Notes: generated by a model not told the origin, from the letters alone. Counted from the stretch's first letter, positions 46,807-56,201 are shown. The stretch is 64,000 bases of DNA from Hymenobacter sp. CRA2 (GCF_002007105.1 NZ_MVBC01000017.1:1-64000); one strand, 5' to 3'. Program-made: numbers and translations.

Positions 46807-48214
46807 GCAGTGGGCCGGCTGGCTGTTGGCGGGTAGCCTGGTGCTGGCCCTGACGGTGGCTCCGGCTCAGCAGCGCCGACGCAGCAGCAAGGAAGCCCCC
46901 AAAACCAAGGCTCAACTGGAGCGCGAACGGCGCAATAACCTGAAGCGCATTCAGGAAACCAGCAAAATCCTGGAGCAAACCCAGCAGAAAAAGCAAAGCA
47001 CGCTGGGCCAGCTCAACGCGCTTAAGGAAAAGATTACGGTGCAGAAGGAGGTCATTAAGTCGACCTCTTCGGAGCTGCGCTACATCGAAACGGGAGTCAA
47101 GAAAACGGCTACCAACGTGCAGCTCACCCAAAGCGAGCTGGACCGATTGAAAGCGGAGTACGGCCGCCTGATTTACGCCTCGGCCAAAACGGCCAACTCC
47201 TACAACCGCATCATGTTCTTGTTCGCGGCCGACTCGTTCAACGAGTTTATGCTGCGCCTGCGCTACGTGCGGCAGTACTCGGAGGCCCGGCGGCAACAGG
47301 TCAGCGGCATCCTGCGCACCCAGCAGGAGCTGCACCAGCAGCTCAGCTCACTCACGCAGCAAAAGCAGCAGAAAAGCTCCCTGCTAAGCACCCAGCTGAC
47401 GGAAAACCGCACCTTGGTAACCATGCGGACTCAGCAAGACCAAGTGGTGCAACAGCTCAGTCAGCAGGAGCAGCAATTGCAGAAAGAGCTGGCCGAACGT
47501 CAGCAGGCGGTACGCAAGCTGGATGACCTCATTGCGCAACGCGTGCGTGAAGAAATTGCCCGGGCCGCCCGCTTAGCCGCAGCCCGCGCCGCGGCCAAGG
47601 CTGCTGCCGCCAAAGCCGCCGCCAAAGCCGCCGCCGAACGGGCCGAGCGCGCCGAACGCAGCAATGCCACCGTGGCCGAGCGTACCACCGCAAAGCGCGA
47701 AGCTACCCAGACGGCTGAAGCCGCCGATGCCGCCGTGGCCGCCGAAGAAGCCACCACCAATACTGACCGGGTGACGCTGACGCCCGAAACGGCCGAACTG
47801 TCGTCGTCTTTCGCCGAAAACCGCGGCCGTCTGCTTTGGCCGGTGGGCCGTGGCTTTATTTCCCAGCGCTTCGGCCGGCACCCCCACCCGGTACTGAAGC
47901 ACGTGACGGTGGACAACCGCGGCGTGGACATCCAGACCAGCGCCGGCGAACAGGCCCGCGCCATCTTCGACGGCAAGGTGCTCACCGTGGCCAACATTGC
48001 CGGCATGAACAACGTGGTGATGGTACAGCACGGCGAGTATTTTACTGTGTACGCCAAGCTGCGCACCGTCAGCGTAAGTGAAGGGCAGCAGATAAAGATG
48101 CGCCAGCTCATCGGCACCGTGTACACCAATCCGGAAGGAACTACAGAGCTGCAGTTTCAGGTGTGGCGTAACAGTACCAATCTGAACCCGGAGCAGTGGC
48201 TGGGCCGTAAATAG
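46784..48214 (+). CDS. EnvC-like coiled-coil protein with degenerate M23/LytM domain
   Basis: The 476-residue protein has a signal peptide (about 1-25), long coiled coils (about 30-265: QRRRSSKEAPKTKAQLERE ... LQKELAERQQAVRKLDDLI), an Ala-rich linker, and a C-terminal LytM fold (about 345-476). In catalytic M23 enzymes the site reads H-x-G-x-D, Y-x-H and H-x-H. Here these are NRGVD, YAKL and ELQF, so three or four ligands are lost. This matches EnvC-type proteins, which switch on murein amidases rather than cutting themselves. The gene starts inside the end of the DUF4292 gene. Confidence 0.88.
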   Translation: MGVKTASKQWAGWLLAGSLVLALTVAPAQQRRRSSKEAPKTKAQLERERRNNLKRIQETSKILEQTQQKKQSTLGQLNALKEKITVQKEVIKSTSSELRYIETGVKKTATNVQLTQSELDRLKAEYGRLIYASAKTANSYNRIMFLFAADSFNEFMLRLRYVRQYSEARRQQVSGILRTQQELHQQLSSLTQQKQQKSSLLSTQLTENRTLVTMRTQQDQVVQQLSQQEQQLQKELAERQQAVRKLDDLIAQRVREEIARAARLAAARAAAKAAAAKAAAKAAAERAERAERSNATVAERTTAKREATQTAEAADAAVAAEEATTNTDRVTLTPETAELSSSFAENRGRLLWPVGRGFISQRFGRHPHPVLKHVTVDNRGVDIQTSAGEQARAIFDGKVLTVANIAGMNNVVMVQHGEYFTVYAKLRTVSVSEGQQIKMRQLIGTVYTNPEGTTELQFQVWRNSTNLNPEQWLGRK

Positions 48215-48264
48215 CTGTTGCTACACGGTTACTGCCAATTTTGACATAGGCAGAAATAAAAAAA

Positions 48265-48290
48265 CACCGTACAGTGTACGGTGCCTTTCT
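48265..48290 (+). terminator. Terminator after the EnvC-like gene
   Basis: CACCGTAC pairs perfectly with GTACGGTG around AGT, followed by CCTTTCT, with an A-run on the other side. Confidence 0.7.
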
Positions 48291-48490
48291 GAGCTATGAA
48301 AACAAACTTAGCTATCAGTTAATCCCTCCTTGGCAGAGCCTAAGCCCAAGCGCCAAAGGATTAATCCCCCGATAACAGCCGAAAGATACGACAGATATAA
48401 CCTTAGGGTAATGCGGCTTTCGTCCAAATTATCAAATTACTCGACCAAGGTGCCGTATTTCTATCCGAGTGCTTCGTTCTAGTCAACGAA

Positions 48491-49456
48491 CTACACAAGG
48501 TTCAATCGGCCCATCAGTTCGCCTTTGTACGAATTACCGATGGGCACGGACGAATCACGCCCTCCATCGACGATCAGCGAATCCCCGTCGATGGCCACGA
48601 TGCTGCCGATGCGCACGATGTATTTGCGGTGCACCCGGGCAAAATCCCGCGGGGGCAAGCGCGTGAGCATGTCCTTCATGGTGGTGTACACCGTGTACCG
48701 CTCCCCAGCCGCGTGGATATTGACGTAGTCTCCCAGGGCTTCGAGGTAGGAAATGTTCTCGGTGTTGAGCCGGATGAGCTTGTGGTCCTGCTTGACGAAA
48801 ATTTCGTTGCTGCGGCCGGTAGAATACATGGAAGTAGCCGCGTCGTTGGCCATGCGCAGCAAGCCTTCGAGCTTGGCCCGTTCTTGCTCCAACTGAATCC
48901 GGGCCCGGCGTAGCTCCAGGTGCGACACTACTTCACGCGCCAGAATCTGCAGGGCATCCCGCTGCTCGGGGGTCAGGTGCCGCGGCTTGGTATCGATGGT
49001 ACACAGCGCGCCGAGCGGCTGCCCATCGGGTGTGACCAGCGGGGCCCCAGCGTAGAACCGGATGTTGGGGTCCTCGGTCACCAGCGGGTTGGTGCTGAAC
49101 AGCGGATTGGTCGTGGCGTCTTCTACTTCGTATATCTCCGTGCCTACCATGGCATGCTGGCAGAAGGAATACTCCCGGGGCGTTTCGGTGACACCGCCCA
49201 GGCCGTAGTTGGCCTTGAACCACTGCCGGTGCGAATCGACCAGCGAAATCAGCGAAATAGGCGTACCGCAGATGTAAGCCGCCAAGCGGGTAAGCGCGTC
49301 AAAATCTGCCTCCGGCGAGGTATCCAGCACCTGGTAGGCCTGCAACGCCTCCAGCCGCTCCAGCTCGCTGTTCGGGTCCGGCAGCACAGGAGTTAATTGC
49401 GAAGAGGAGAGTGCACGCACATTCATAGTAGGGACCTTTGGCAGGGGCAATGACAT
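48491..49456 (-). CDS. GAF-domain regulator with LytTR DNA-binding domain
   Basis: The 321-residue protein has an N-terminal GAF domain (about 35-185: LTRLAAYICGTPISLISLVD, then FCQHAM and GAPLVTPDGQPLGALCTID), a helical linker, and a C-terminal LytTR domain (about 220-321) with YLEALGDYVNIH and ARVHRKYIVR. GAF could bind a small molecule; LytTR binds DNA in the AlgR/AgrA manner. Having both in one chain, without a receiver domain, suggests a ligand-controlled transcription factor. Targets are unknown. The start could also be residue 11 (49426). A minus-strand TACGTTTG element lies at 49485-49478. Confidence 0.88.
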   Translation of the reverse strand: MSLPLPKVPTMNVRALSSSQLTPVLPDPNSELERLEALQAYQVLDTSPEADFDALTRLAAYICGTPISLISLVDSHRQWFKANYGLGGVTETPREYSFCQHAMVGTEIYEVEDATTNPLFSTNPLVTEDPNIRFYAGAPLVTPDGQPLGALCTIDTKPRHLTPEQRDALQILAREVVSHLELRRARIQLEQERAKLEGLLRMANDAATSMYSTGRSNEIFVKQDHKLIRLNTENISYLEALGDYVNIHAAGERYTVYTTMKDMLTRLPPRDFARVHRKYIVRIGSIVAIDGDSLIVDGGRDSSVPIGNSYKGELMGRLNLV

Positions 49457-49477
49457 AACCCCATAGAGTTACGCGAA

Positions 49478-49485
49478 CAAACGTA
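49478..49485 (-). promoter_or_regulatory. Promoter -7 element for the GAF-LytTR gene
   Basis: Reverse strand TACGTTTG fits TAnnTTTG; it lies 21 bases before the ATG at 49456. Confidence 0.5.
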
Positions 49486-49732
49486 AAATATGCGGTTAAA
49501 GCTGCTTACGCAAAGCAGCCTTTCATCGGTTTTTCACGACCAAGAATATTTTTTGCCCGTCAAACGCGGTAAACCAGCCGTTTAACGGCATCGTGCAGAT
49601 TAATCTGGGAATAACCCGCGCCCCCGGGAACAAAAGGCTTCAAAACGACTTTTGAAAATTATCGGGTACCTTTACCAATCCCTTCGGCGGGCTTGCCCGT
49701 AAGCCTGCAGTAGATAAACCCACGCGGAACTC

Positions 49733-49951
49733 ATGCTCAACTCGCTCTTTCTGATCGGTAATTTCGGTACGACTGAAATTCTGTTCATCGTATTCATCAT
49801 CGTGCTGCTGTTCGGCGCCAAGCGTATTCCGGAGCTGTTCCGGGGCATGGGCCAGGGCGTACGGGAATTTAAGGACGCTACCAAAGACCAAAAGCCTGAG
49901 TACCGCGACCAGAACCCGAACTACCGCGACCCGCAGCCGCCCCGCGCCTAA
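49733..49951 (+). CDS. tatA: Twin-arginine translocase subunit TatA/E, copy 1
   Basis: The 72-residue protein has one N-terminal TM helix (TTEILFIVFIIVLLFGA) with the KRIPELFRGMGQGVREFKDA amphipathic helix that marks TatA/E, then a short charged tail. TatA forms the pore of the twin-arginine export system. No TatC lies in this window, so the partner must be elsewhere. A second, longer copy follows 12 bases later. Confidence 0.92.
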   Translation: MLNSLFLIGNFGTTEILFIVFIIVLLFGAKRIPELFRGMGQGVREFKDATKDQKPEYRDQNPNYRDPQPPRA

Positions 49952-49963
49952 CCTTTGACAGCC

Positions 49964-50350
49964 ATGCAAACGCCTTTTCTGCTTTTCCTCGGCGACCTGG
50001 GCGGCGGTGAGATTCTGCTCATCATGGTCGTCATCCTGATTTTCTTCGGCGCCAACAAGATTCCGGAACTGGCCCGGGGCCTTGGCAAGGGCATCCGCGA
50101 ATTCAAAGACGCCTCGCGTGAGATTCGCAGCGAAATTGAAAACGCCGGCCAACCCGGCTATCAGCAGCCCAACAACTACCAGCAGCCGGGCTATCAGCCC
50201 GCCCCGCCCACGCCGGCGGCCCCAGTAGCCTACCAGCCCAGCGGCCTCGATCAGCCGCCCGTAGCCGATGCTACTCTGGCACCTGAGCAGCCCACGGTAA
50301 CGCCCAGCGGCCTGCCGCGCGACACCCCGCTTCCGACCCAGTCGGTTTAA
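49964..50350 (+). CDS. TatA/B-family protein with long Pro/Gln/Tyr-rich tail, copy 2
   Basis: The 128-residue protein has one TM helix (GGEILLIMVVILIFFGA) and the NKIPELARGLGKGIREFKDA helix. It then has an unusual tail (about 60-128) rich in Gln, Pro and Tyr with repeats such as NNYQQPGYQPA. ATG 49964 is preferred over TTG 49955. It is closer to TatA than to TatB by its helix motif. The tail composition is odd for a Tat subunit. Confidence 0.82.
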   Translation: MQTPFLLFLGDLGGGEILLIMVVILIFFGANKIPELARGLGKGIREFKDASREIRSEIENAGQPGYQQPNNYQQPGYQPAPPTPAAPVAYQPSGLDQPPVADATLAPEQPTVTPSGLPRDTPLPTQSV

Positions 50351-50376
50351 GCTTATCTTCGCCTCCTGTTATTTTC

Positions 50377-50401
50377 GGCCGCCGCGTACCCCGCGGCGGC
50401 C
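50377..50401 (+). terminator. Hairpin between tatA-like and gatA
   Basis: GGCCGCCGCG pairs perfectly with CGCGGCGGCC around TACCC, followed by a T-containing CCTTTTC. Confidence 0.6.
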
Positions 50402-50441
50402 TAGCCTTTTCTCTCCAGCCCGGCCGCCCGCTGCGGCCTGA

Positions 50442-51902
50442 ATGGCCCCCGACATGAAACGCTTTAACTCCCTCACGGAAGTTCGGAACGAGCTGACGGC
50501 CGGTACTCTCACCTGCCGTCAGCTCGTCGAGTATTACTTGGATAACATCGAGCAGAAGAACGGCCAGCTGAACGCCTTCCTGGAAGTGTGGCCCGACGAA
50601 GCCCGGCAGCAGGCCGAGGCCGTCGATGCCAAGCTGGCCGCCGGCACGGCGGGCAAGCTGGCGGGCATGGTTATCGGCCTGAAAGACGTGCTGGCCTACA
50701 AAGACCACGCGCTGCAGTCCAGCTCCCACATTCTCGACGGTTTCAAGTCGCTGTTTACCGGCACGGCCGTGCAGCGCCTCCTCGACGAAGACGCCATCCT
50801 TATCGGCCGCCAGAACTGCGACGAGTTTGCCATGGGCGCCTCGAACGAGACGTCCTACTTCGGCCCGGCCCGTAACGAAATCGATCCGGACCGCGTGCCC
50901 GGCGGTTCGTCGGGGGGCTCGGCAGTGGCCGTGCAGGCCGATATGTGCCTGGCGTCCATCGGTTCGGATACGGGCGGTTCGGTGCGCCAGCCGGCGGCGT
51001 TTTGCGGCGTCATCGGGCTGAAGCCCACCTACTCGCGCGTGTCGCGCTACGGGCTGATTGCCTACGCCTCGTCGTTTGACCAGATCGGGCCGATTACCCG
51101 CTCGGTGGATGATGCCGCGCTGCTGCTGGAAGTAATGGCCGGGCCCGATGAGTTCGACTCGACGGTGAGCCACGAGCCGGTGCCGGCGTACTCGCAGCTA
51201 CTGGAGGCCAAGGCCAGCTACCGCGTGGGTTACATCCGCGACACGGTGGAGCATCCGGGCCTGGCGCCCGACATCAAGCAGGCGTTGGAAACGACTATCG
51301 AGCAGTTGCGCGGCCAGGGCCACGTGGTGGATGCAGTTGACTTTCCCTACCTCGATTACATCGTACCCTCCTACTACATCCTGACTACGGCAGAAGCCAG
51401 CTCGAACCTGGGCCGCTACGACGGGGTGAAGTACGGCTACCGCGCCCCCAATGCCACGGATCTGGAGTCGCTCTACAAAAAGTCGCGCAGCCAGGGTTTC
51501 GGCCAGGAAGTGCAGCGGCGCATCATGCTGGGCACTTTCGTACTGTCGGCCGACTACTACGACGCGTACTACACCAAAGCCCAGCGCGTGCGGCGCCTCA
51601 TCAAGGAACAAACCGACGAGCTGCTGCGCCAGTACGACTTTCTGATCCTGCCCACGGCGCCGACCACGGCTTTCCGCATCGGGGAGAATACGAAAGACCC
51701 GCTGGCCATGTATCTTGCTGATATCTTTACCGTTCAGGCCTCGTTGGCGGGCGTGCCGGCTATTTCGGTACCCGTCGGCCACGATCAGCAGGGCTTGCCC
51801 ATTGGCTTGCAGGTGCTCAGCGGTGCATTCCGCGAAGCCGACATGCTGGCCTTTGCCAAGCACCTCACCGAAACCGTAGGGGCCCCGGTAGTAACACCGT
51901 AG
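50442..51902 (+). CDS. gatA: Glutamyl-tRNA(Gln)/aspartyl-tRNA(Asn) amidotransferase subunit A
   Basis: GatA releases ammonia from glutamine for conversion of Glu-tRNA-Gln to Gln-tRNA-Gln. The 486-residue protein belongs to the amidase-signature family. The catalytic Ser-cisSer-Lys triad is visible: Lys in VIGLKDVLAYKDH and the two serines in PGGSSGGSAVAV with SIGSDTGGSVRQPA. Length and the C-terminal PISVPVGHD region fit GatA. Start may be 50442 or the ATG at 50454 (MKRFNSLTEV). The lytic transglycosylase starts 10 bases later, so the two are likely co-transcribed. Confidence 0.94.
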   Translation: MAPDMKRFNSLTEVRNELTAGTLTCRQLVEYYLDNIEQKNGQLNAFLEVWPDEARQQAEAVDAKLAAGTAGKLAGMVIGLKDVLAYKDHALQSSSHILDGFKSLFTGTAVQRLLDEDAILIGRQNCDEFAMGASNETSYFGPARNEIDPDRVPGGSSGGSAVAVQADMCLASIGSDTGGSVRQPAAFCGVIGLKPTYSRVSRYGLIAYASSFDQIGPITRSVDDAALLLEVMAGPDEFDSTVSHEPVPAYSQLLEAKASYRVGYIRDTVEHPGLAPDIKQALETTIEQLRGQGHVVDAVDFPYLDYIVPSYYILTTAEASSNLGRYDGVKYGYRAPNATDLESLYKKSRSQGFGQEVQRRIMLGTFVLSADYYDAYYTKAQRVRRLIKEQTDELLRQYDFLILPTAPTTAFRIGENTKDPLAMYLADIFTVQASLAGVPAISVPVGHDQQGLPIGLQVLSGAFREADMLAFAKHLTETVGAPVVTP

Positions 51903-51912
51903 TCGCATTGGC

Positions 51913-53973
51913 ATGAAAAAAACGCTCCGCGCCTCCGCTTTACTGTTGTTGGCTGCCGCTTTTGCCCGCCCCGCGGCGGCCCAGGTGACGCAGCCGCCCG
52001 TAGTATTGCCGGAGGCCGGCGCGGGCGACGATACCACCCGGGTACGGCTGGAACTACAGCCTGATTCGCTGGTAGCCGAGCCCATTCAGCTTGACTCGGT
52101 GCGTTTGGCGTGGCTACAGGCCCCGCCCGAGGTGCGCGACCTGATCTGTGACCGAGTAGCTTGCTTCGATACCGAGGCGCCGCATGCCATCAACAGCACG
52201 GTGCTGGCGCACATCAACTACTTCACGCTGCGCAACCGTAACTACATGCAGCGGGTGCTGGAGCGCGAAAACCTGTACTTCCCGCTGTTTGAGAAGTACC
52301 TGACCAAATACAACCTACCGCCCGACCTGAAGTATCTGGCCGTGGTGGAATCGGCGCTGATTCCGACGGCCAAGTCGCGGGTGGGCGCTACGGGCCTGTG
52401 GCAGTTTATGGGCCCCACGGCGAATGACCTGCGCCTGCGCCGCGACGAGTGGGTGGACGAACGGATGAACCCCGAAAAGGCCACCGAAGCCGCCTGCAAG
52501 CACCTGCGCTACCTCTACGGCATATTTCACGACTGGGAACTGGTACTGGCGTCCTACAACTGGGGCGCAGGTAATATCCAACGGGTGATGCGTAAATCGG
52601 GCAAGCGTAATTTCTGGGACCTGTACCCTTACATGCCCAAGGAAACGCGCAACTACGTGCCCAGCTTCACGGCCATTATGTACGCCATGAAGTACGCGCA
52701 GCAGCATCAGCTGCACTCGCCGGAGCTGAAGTATCAGTACGCCCAGCCCATGGATACGCTGCAGCTCAACGGGCAGGCGTTCGACATGACGCGCCTAAGC
52801 CAGGCTATCGGGCTGGATTCGGCGGCCATCGGACGTTTCAATCCTGAGCTGCGCCGCACCTACCTGCCCGACGGCTACCGGGCCTACGCCGTGAGCTTCC
52901 CCGCCGCCCTGCGCCCGCAGCTGCAGGTGGTAGACCGCGCCACGCTGTTTGGGTATTGCCGCCCGCAGCAAGCCCTGCCTGCGCCGCTGCCGGCTTTGCC
53001 GCCACGTTTGGAAGGCGTGGAACCATTCCCTTCGGCCGCGCTGGCAACTACTACTCCCAAACGTGGAGCAGCGGCCGCGCCACCGGAAGCGGCGGAAACC
53101 CCGCGCACGCGCCGCAAGGTGCACACGGTGAAGCGCGGCCAGACGCTGGCCGAGCTAGCCGAATGGTACGGCGTTTCGCAGACGCAACTGCGCCGCTGGA
53201 ACGACCTGCCGAAGGGCCGGGCATTGCGTCCCAAGCAACAGTTGGTGGTATTCCTGCCGGCCAAGGAAAACACGACGGCACCAGCAGCCGTAGCGGTGCG
53301 TGCCACAGCGCCCCCCGCAGTAGCTGCTATGCCGCGCACGCCGGCCGAAATGGGCCTGAAAGTGACAAAACGGGCCGTAGCGCAGGTAAGCAAGCCAGCT
53401 ACCGAGCCCGAAGAACCAGCCACTGCCAGCCCCTCCCCCACTCCGGAAGTAGCCACCGAAACGCCGACGCCACGCTCAACGCGCGCAGCTAAAGCAGCCC
53501 CGGTAGAAGCGGTGGTTGCTATGGCCGAGCCCAGCAGCGTCGAAACGGCCAATGCGCAACTGCAGGCCCAGCAGGCAGCCGTGCTGGAGTATGTAGTACG
53601 TAAGGGCGACTATCTGACCAAGCTGGCGCGTGAGCGGAGCTTATCGGTGGAGCAGCTGATGGCGTGGAACAACTTACGCTCCGAAGTGGTGACGCCGGGC
53701 CAGAAACTGCGCTTCGCTCCGCCGACCGAGCCCGAAGCCGGGGCCCAGACAGAACCCGTTAAGGCGACACGCAATCAGCGGACGGTGGCGAAAGAGGTGC
53801 CCAAGCCCGTGCGTGCTGAGCTGCCGCAGCGCGTACACATCGTGCAGCCCGGTGACACGCTATACAACATTTCGCGGCGCTATCAAGGGCTGACGGTGGA
53901 ACAGCTGCGCAAGCTCAACCACCTCAAATCTGATGAGGTAAAGCCGGGCCAGAAGCTCATCGTAGCCAGCTAG
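51913..53973 (+). CDS. MltD-like lytic murein transglycosylase with three LysM domains
   Basis: The 686-residue protein has a signal peptide (about 1-24, ending AAAQ), an SLT domain (about 115-265) with the catalytic glutamate E146 in LAVVESALIPTAKS, then GATGLWQFMGPTA and VLASYNWGAGNI. Three LysM domains (about 397-441, 558-602, 641-686) are separated by Ala/Pro/Thr-rich linkers. Lytic transglycosylases cleave glycan strands to 1,6-anhydromuramic ends. It acts in the periplasm on peptidoglycan. It follows gatA by 10 bases and ends at a very strong terminator. Confidence 0.93.
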   Translation: MKKTLRASALLLLAAAFARPAAAQVTQPPVVLPEAGAGDDTTRVRLELQPDSLVAEPIQLDSVRLAWLQAPPEVRDLICDRVACFDTEAPHAINSTVLAHINYFTLRNRNYMQRVLERENLYFPLFEKYLTKYNLPPDLKYLAVVESALIPTAKSRVGATGLWQFMGPTANDLRLRRDEWVDERMNPEKATEAACKHLRYLYGIFHDWELVLASYNWGAGNIQRVMRKSGKRNFWDLYPYMPKETRNYVPSFTAIMYAMKYAQQHQLHSPELKYQYAQPMDTLQLNGQAFDMTRLSQAIGLDSAAIGRFNPELRRTYLPDGYRAYAVSFPAALRPQLQVVDRATLFGYCRPQQALPAPLPALPPRLEGVEPFPSAALATTTPKRGAAAAPPEAAETPRTRRKVHTVKRGQTLAELAEWYGVSQTQLRRWNDLPKGRALRPKQQLVVFLPAKENTTAPAAVAVRATAPPAVAAMPRTPAEMGLKVTKRAVAQVSKPATEPEEPATASPSPTPEVATETPTPRSTRAAKAAPVEAVVAMAEPSSVETANAQLQAQQAAVLEYVVRKGDYLTKLARERSLSVEQLMAWNNLRSEVVTPGQKLRFAPPTEPEAGAQTEPVKATRNQRTVAKEVPKPVRAELPQRVHIVQPGDTLYNISRRYQGLTVEQLRKLNHLKSDEVKPGQKLIVAS

Positions 53974-53988
53974 CCTTTCGCAGGCAAA

Positions 53989-54034
53989 CAAAGCAACACG
54001 GCTCCGCTATTTCTAGCGGAGCCGTGTTGCTTTG
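53989..54034 (+). terminator. Terminator after the transglycosylase gene
   Basis: A 21-bp perfect stem (CAAAGCAACACGGCTCCGCTA with its complement) around TTTC, followed by T-rich sequence. Confidence 0.85.
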
Positions 54035-54196
54035 TCAAAGCCCACTCCTAAGCGGAAAACGATTTATTAGGCTTGTTGAGGGAGCGGCCTTCCTGTTATT
54101 CGGCACCTTTTTACACGCAACAGGTTGCTAGCCGCCAAAAGGATATACTAAGCTACCACGAGCCTCGTTAACCAACTCTAATATTAACATCTCACG

Positions 54197-55330
54197 ATGA
54201 ATCCAAAGTACTTACTCAGCCTCCTGTTGTTTACCCCAATCCTGGCACACGCCCAGGCTCCATTTCCATTTGCCATCAAAGGTCAGGTGGGCCACTTGAA
54301 CGCCCCGGCCAAAGTTTACCTGTTGCGCGGCAACGAAATAGCCGACTCCACGGTGCTGCAAAATGGCGCATTTGAGCTGAAAGGCACCGCCACGGCCCCC
54401 AGCGAAGCCCGCCTCGTGGTGCAGCGCAGTGGACGGCTGAAAAGTATTTACGATGCCTCACCCAATCACAAGAACATCATCCTGGAGCCCGGCACGCTGG
54501 CGGTGACCAGCACTGATTCGCTGCCGAATGCGACCCTGAAAGGCGGCCCGCTCACCTCCGACTACGACCGGCTGCAGGCCTCGCTGAAGCCCATCATTGC
54601 GCAGGCCAAGATCTACGAAGCCGCGTTTGGCCGCACGCCGGAGGCCCAGCGCAACACTCCGGAGTTCAAGCAGCGGCTGCAGACGCAGTTCGATGAAATT
54701 GGCTCCCGCATCCGGCAAGCACACCTCGCTTTTGCCAAGGCCAACCCCGCCTCGTGGGTGAGCCTGCACGCCCTACAGCAAGCCGGCATGATGAGCACGC
54801 CCGAGTACACCGAGCTGGCTCCTATTTACAACGCCTTAAACCCCGCGCTGAAAGCCTCGCCCTTGGGGCGCACGTATGGCCAGATGCTGGAAAGCATTAA
54901 GGATGTAGCCTTGGGGGCGGTAGCGCCGGATTTTACCCAGAAAACCCCGGAAGGCAAGGCGGTGTCGTTGAAGGACTACCGCGGCAAGTACGTACTGGTA
55001 GACTTCTGGGCCTCGTGGTGCGGCCCCTGCCGGGAGGAAAATCCGGCCGTCATCAAGGCTTACAATGCCTACAAGGGGCGCAAGTTCGAGGTGCTGGGCG
55101 TTTCGCTGGACGACGAGAAGAACCGGGCCAAATGGCTGCAGGCCGTGAAGGACGATAAGCTGGTTTGGACGCAGGTATCGGACCTGCGGGGCTGGGAAAA
55201 CGAAGCCGCCCGGCGCTACCACGTGCAGTCCATTCCGCAGAACTACCTCATCGACCCCACTGGCAAAATTGTGGCCGTGAACCTGCGTGGCGAGCAGCTG
55301 CAAGCCACGCTGGCCCGCCTGCTTAAGTAG
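54197..55330 (+). CDS. TlpA-like thioredoxin-family protein with DUF4369-like N-terminus
   Basis: The 377-residue protein has a signal peptide (MNPKYLLSLLLFTPILAHAQ), an N-terminal beta domain (about 25-125: FAIKGQVGHLNAPAKVYLLR), and a helical middle (about 130-225). A TlpA/AhpC-TSA-type thioredoxin domain (about 240-377) has the active CGPC in VDFWASWCGPCREENPA and a cis-Pro region in HVQSIPQNYLID. It is likely a periplasmic disulfide reductase, common in Bacteroidota; its client is unknown. A strong terminator follows. Confidence 0.92.
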   Translation: MNPKYLLSLLLFTPILAHAQAPFPFAIKGQVGHLNAPAKVYLLRGNEIADSTVLQNGAFELKGTATAPSEARLVVQRSGRLKSIYDASPNHKNIILEPGTLAVTSTDSLPNATLKGGPLTSDYDRLQASLKPIIAQAKIYEAAFGRTPEAQRNTPEFKQRLQTQFDEIGSRIRQAHLAFAKANPASWVSLHALQQAGMMSTPEYTELAPIYNALNPALKASPLGRTYGQMLESIKDVALGAVAPDFTQKTPEGKAVSLKDYRGKYVLVDFWASWCGPCREENPAVIKAYNAYKGRKFEVLGVSLDDEKNRAKWLQAVKDDKLVWTQVSDLRGWENEAARRYHVQSIPQNYLIDPTGKIVAVNLRGEQLQATLARLLK

Positions 55331-55345
55331 GTTGGCATAACTATA

Positions 55346-55384
55346 GAATGGCCGCTGCCCGCTCTGGGCAGCGGCCATTCTTTG
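55346..55384. terminator. Terminator after the TlpA-like gene
   Basis: GAATGGCCGCTGCCC pairs perfectly with GGGCAGCGGCCATTC around GCTCT, followed by TTTG. Confidence 0.88.
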
Positions 55385-55462
55385 TTTGCAGCGGCCTGCT
55401 ATAGCACCAGATTCGGTCTTTGTCAATCACATATTTTGTATTAATTATATATCAACTTGTTA

Positions 55463-55470
55463 TAGTTTTG
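55463..55470 (+). promoter_or_regulatory. Promoter -7 element for the 55551 lipoprotein
   Basis: TAGTTTTG fits TAnnTTTG within an AT-rich stretch, 80 bases before the ATG; a TTG lies 24 bases upstream. Confidence 0.5.
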
Positions 55471-55550
55471 TGGCCGAATTAAGCCTTCTATCTGTTGCGT
55501 TTGGCACAGCTATTGGCCGACGCTATCCATACGCTACCCTTTCTGCTTTT

Positions 55551-56150
55551 ATGAAACAATTTCTGCTCCCGCTGCTGGGCTTGGCCCTTACCCTTACGGC
55601 TGCTTCCTGCGACTCCAAGCACAAAACGGAAGACCCGCAGCCCGCTACTCCTGCCCCGGCTGCTACCATGGACCGCACCTTTTTCTACCCCGCGTCCACC
55701 GTCAGCAGCGGTATCGGCTATGCCCCGGATGAATTGCAGACGTCGGCTTACTACGAACCCACCACGCTCAGCATCAATGTGGGCCCAAAAAGCCAACAGG
55801 ACGCGCTGCACTTCGGCATTCAGCGTAGCCGCCTCGCGTCGGCGCTTACCGGCACGTACTCGCTCCAGGGCCTAGGCTCCCTGACCAACGATGCCGTGGT
55901 GCGCTACAGCTACGCTTACGTGCTGACGGATAGCCAAACCTCTCTGCGCCTCTTCGACAGCAATACCACCCAGATGGAGGGTCACGTGCGCATCACCGAG
56001 TACGATGCGGACCGCCACCTGCTCAGCGGCAGCTACGAAGTGCGCCTGCCCGACGTGTCCGACCCTACGCTGCCCAGCCGGGCCGGACAGAACGCCCCGC
56101 GCTGCCGCGTCACGGTTAGTGGCACATTCGAAAACGTGCGCCTAGAATAG
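55551..56150 (+). CDS. Putative lipoprotein, unknown function
   Basis: The 199-residue product has a signal (MKQFLLPLLGLALTLTAASC) with lipobox TAASC, cysteine at about residue 20, and then a polar KHKTEDPQPATPAPA linker. The mature domain (about 45-199) is beta-rich, for example RITEYDADRHLLSGSYEVRL, then CRVTVSGTFENVRLE at the end. I do not recognise a specific family. ATG 55551 is chosen because it begins the signal peptide. It is followed by two hairpins before maeB. Confidence 0.72.
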   Translation: MKQFLLPLLGLALTLTAASCDSKHKTEDPQPATPAPAATMDRTFFYPASTVSSGIGYAPDELQTSAYYEPTTLSINVGPKSQQDALHFGIQRSRLASALTGTYSLQGLGSLTNDAVVRYSYAYVLTDSQTSLRLFDSNTTQMEGHVRITEYDADRHLLSGSYEVRLPDVSDPTLPSRAGQNAPRCRVTVSGTFENVRLE

Positions 56151-56201
56151 AGGCCTTCCCGCCTTACCTCCTACCTATAGCCGAGACACTTAGCTGCTCC
56201 G

